From Terriglobia bacterium (lineage in GTDB: Bacteria > Acidobacteriota > Terriglobia > Bryobacterales > Bryobacteraceae), in the NCBI GenBank assembly GCA_020073365.1, contig JAIQFL010000034.1, forward strand, positions 1-49,183: DNA of 49,183 bases, given 5' to 3'. The position numbers and the translations under genes were made by a program. Shown here in pieces: positions 48,976-49,183 of the stretch; position 1 is the first letter of the stretch, and each line of letters opens with the position of its first letter. The notes beneath the pieces were generated by a model, which saw nothing but the letters and a program-made list of their open reading frames with translations, was not told where the DNA came from and did no database searches.

Positions 48976-49183
48976 TCAGAAAAATTCATGGGTTTGTTCA
49001 GGCTCGGGTAGTTTTGCAAGTGAGTGATAGAGGGCCAGTTCGAGGACTCGATAGGTGCGGAAGCCGTAGGATTTTCTCATGGTAACTTTGGCTTTGTTGT
49101 TAAGACCTTCAACCACGCCGCTGGAGAACAGTTTTTGGGCTCGAAAATAATTGAGGATCAGTTCGCGGTGCTGACGTAGCGTG
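48976..49183 (-). mobile_element. ISL3-family transposase, C-terminal end (runs off the window)
   Basis: The last 68 codons of a DDE transposase: QHRELILNYFRAQKLFSSGV, then VEGLNNKAKVTMRKSYGFRT, YRVLELALYHSLAKLPEPEQ, ending THEFF and TGA at 48976. The VEGLNNKAK...YGFRTY segment is the ISL3-type signature, with the last catalytic Glu in VEGLNNK. The 5' part lies beyond 49183. No IS inverted repeat is visible after the stop; RT coding sequence begins at once. Confidence 0.85.

Overview
The window looks like a chromosomal segment of an acidobacterium, most likely from the Solibacter/Bryobacter side of the phylum. This is inferred from gene content: high GC, an Oar-type TonB-dependent receptor with an N-terminal carboxypeptidase-regulatory-like domain, a duplicated orphan ABC permease (ADOP type), a secreted clan GH-A hydrolase, and an ActABCDEF alternative complex III operon joined to a caa3-type oxidase. 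I saw no tRNA, rRNA or CRISPR array.

Layout. 0.2-0.4 kb: a MITE-like element with 27-bp perfect inverted ends. 0.4-1.3 kb: a secreted hypothetical protein (minus). 1.5-5.8 kb: a tight plus-strand operon of unknown function, made of three proteins of the DUF2589 type or resembling it, a zinc-ribbon protein, a protein split by an apparent +1 frameshift, and a GH19-type lysozyme. 6.0-9.6 kb: cobalamin-dependent methionine synthase (metH). 9.6-16.4 kb: a small coiled-coil protein, a PafA-like phosphatase, the TonB-dependent receptor preceded by an overlapping short ORF, and a ParD-like antitoxin with a broken ParE-like toxin. 16.5-19.7 kb: the hydrolase. 19.7-21.3 kb (minus): a Panacea-domain protein directly followed by a ketoacyl-ACP synthase III. 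21.4-27.1 kb (minus): valS-nadC-birA-coaX-hypothetical. 27.1-34.3 kb: a worn region with a small membrane protein and the ADOP permease among helicase fragments, a duplicated valS 5' end, frameshifted VapBC-like and HicAB modules, and a nucleotidyltransferase gene. 34.4-35.5 kb: a Tat-exported aspartylglucosaminidase-type asparaginase. 35.8-48.3 kb: the respiratory operon actA-B-C-D-E-F, a membrane-anchored hypothetical, SCO1, coxB-A-C-D. 48.5-49.2 kb: a reverse-transcriptase fragment against the end of an ISL3-type transposase.

How the genes work together. ActABCDEF oxidises menaquinol and passes electrons through cytochromes to the caa3 oxidase, whose subunit II carries its own cytochrome c domain; SCO1 helps load CuA. 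Most neighbours in this 12-kb operon overlap by a few bases. The valS-nadC-birA-coaX group is a housekeeping cofactor and aminoacylation cluster.

The most unusual features are: (1) modular hairpin elements of two families, several lying inside the 5' coding ends of actB, actE and the SCO1 gene; (2) the uncharacterised DUF2589-GH19 operon; (3) the Panacea-KASIII gene pair with operator-like direct repeats; (4) repeated damage to toxin-antitoxin genes while long genes remain open; and (5) a chimeric junction joining a duplicated valS start to a helicase fragment. Coordinates of hairpins and repeats were read by eye. Family assignments rest on motif recognition and were not checked against a database.
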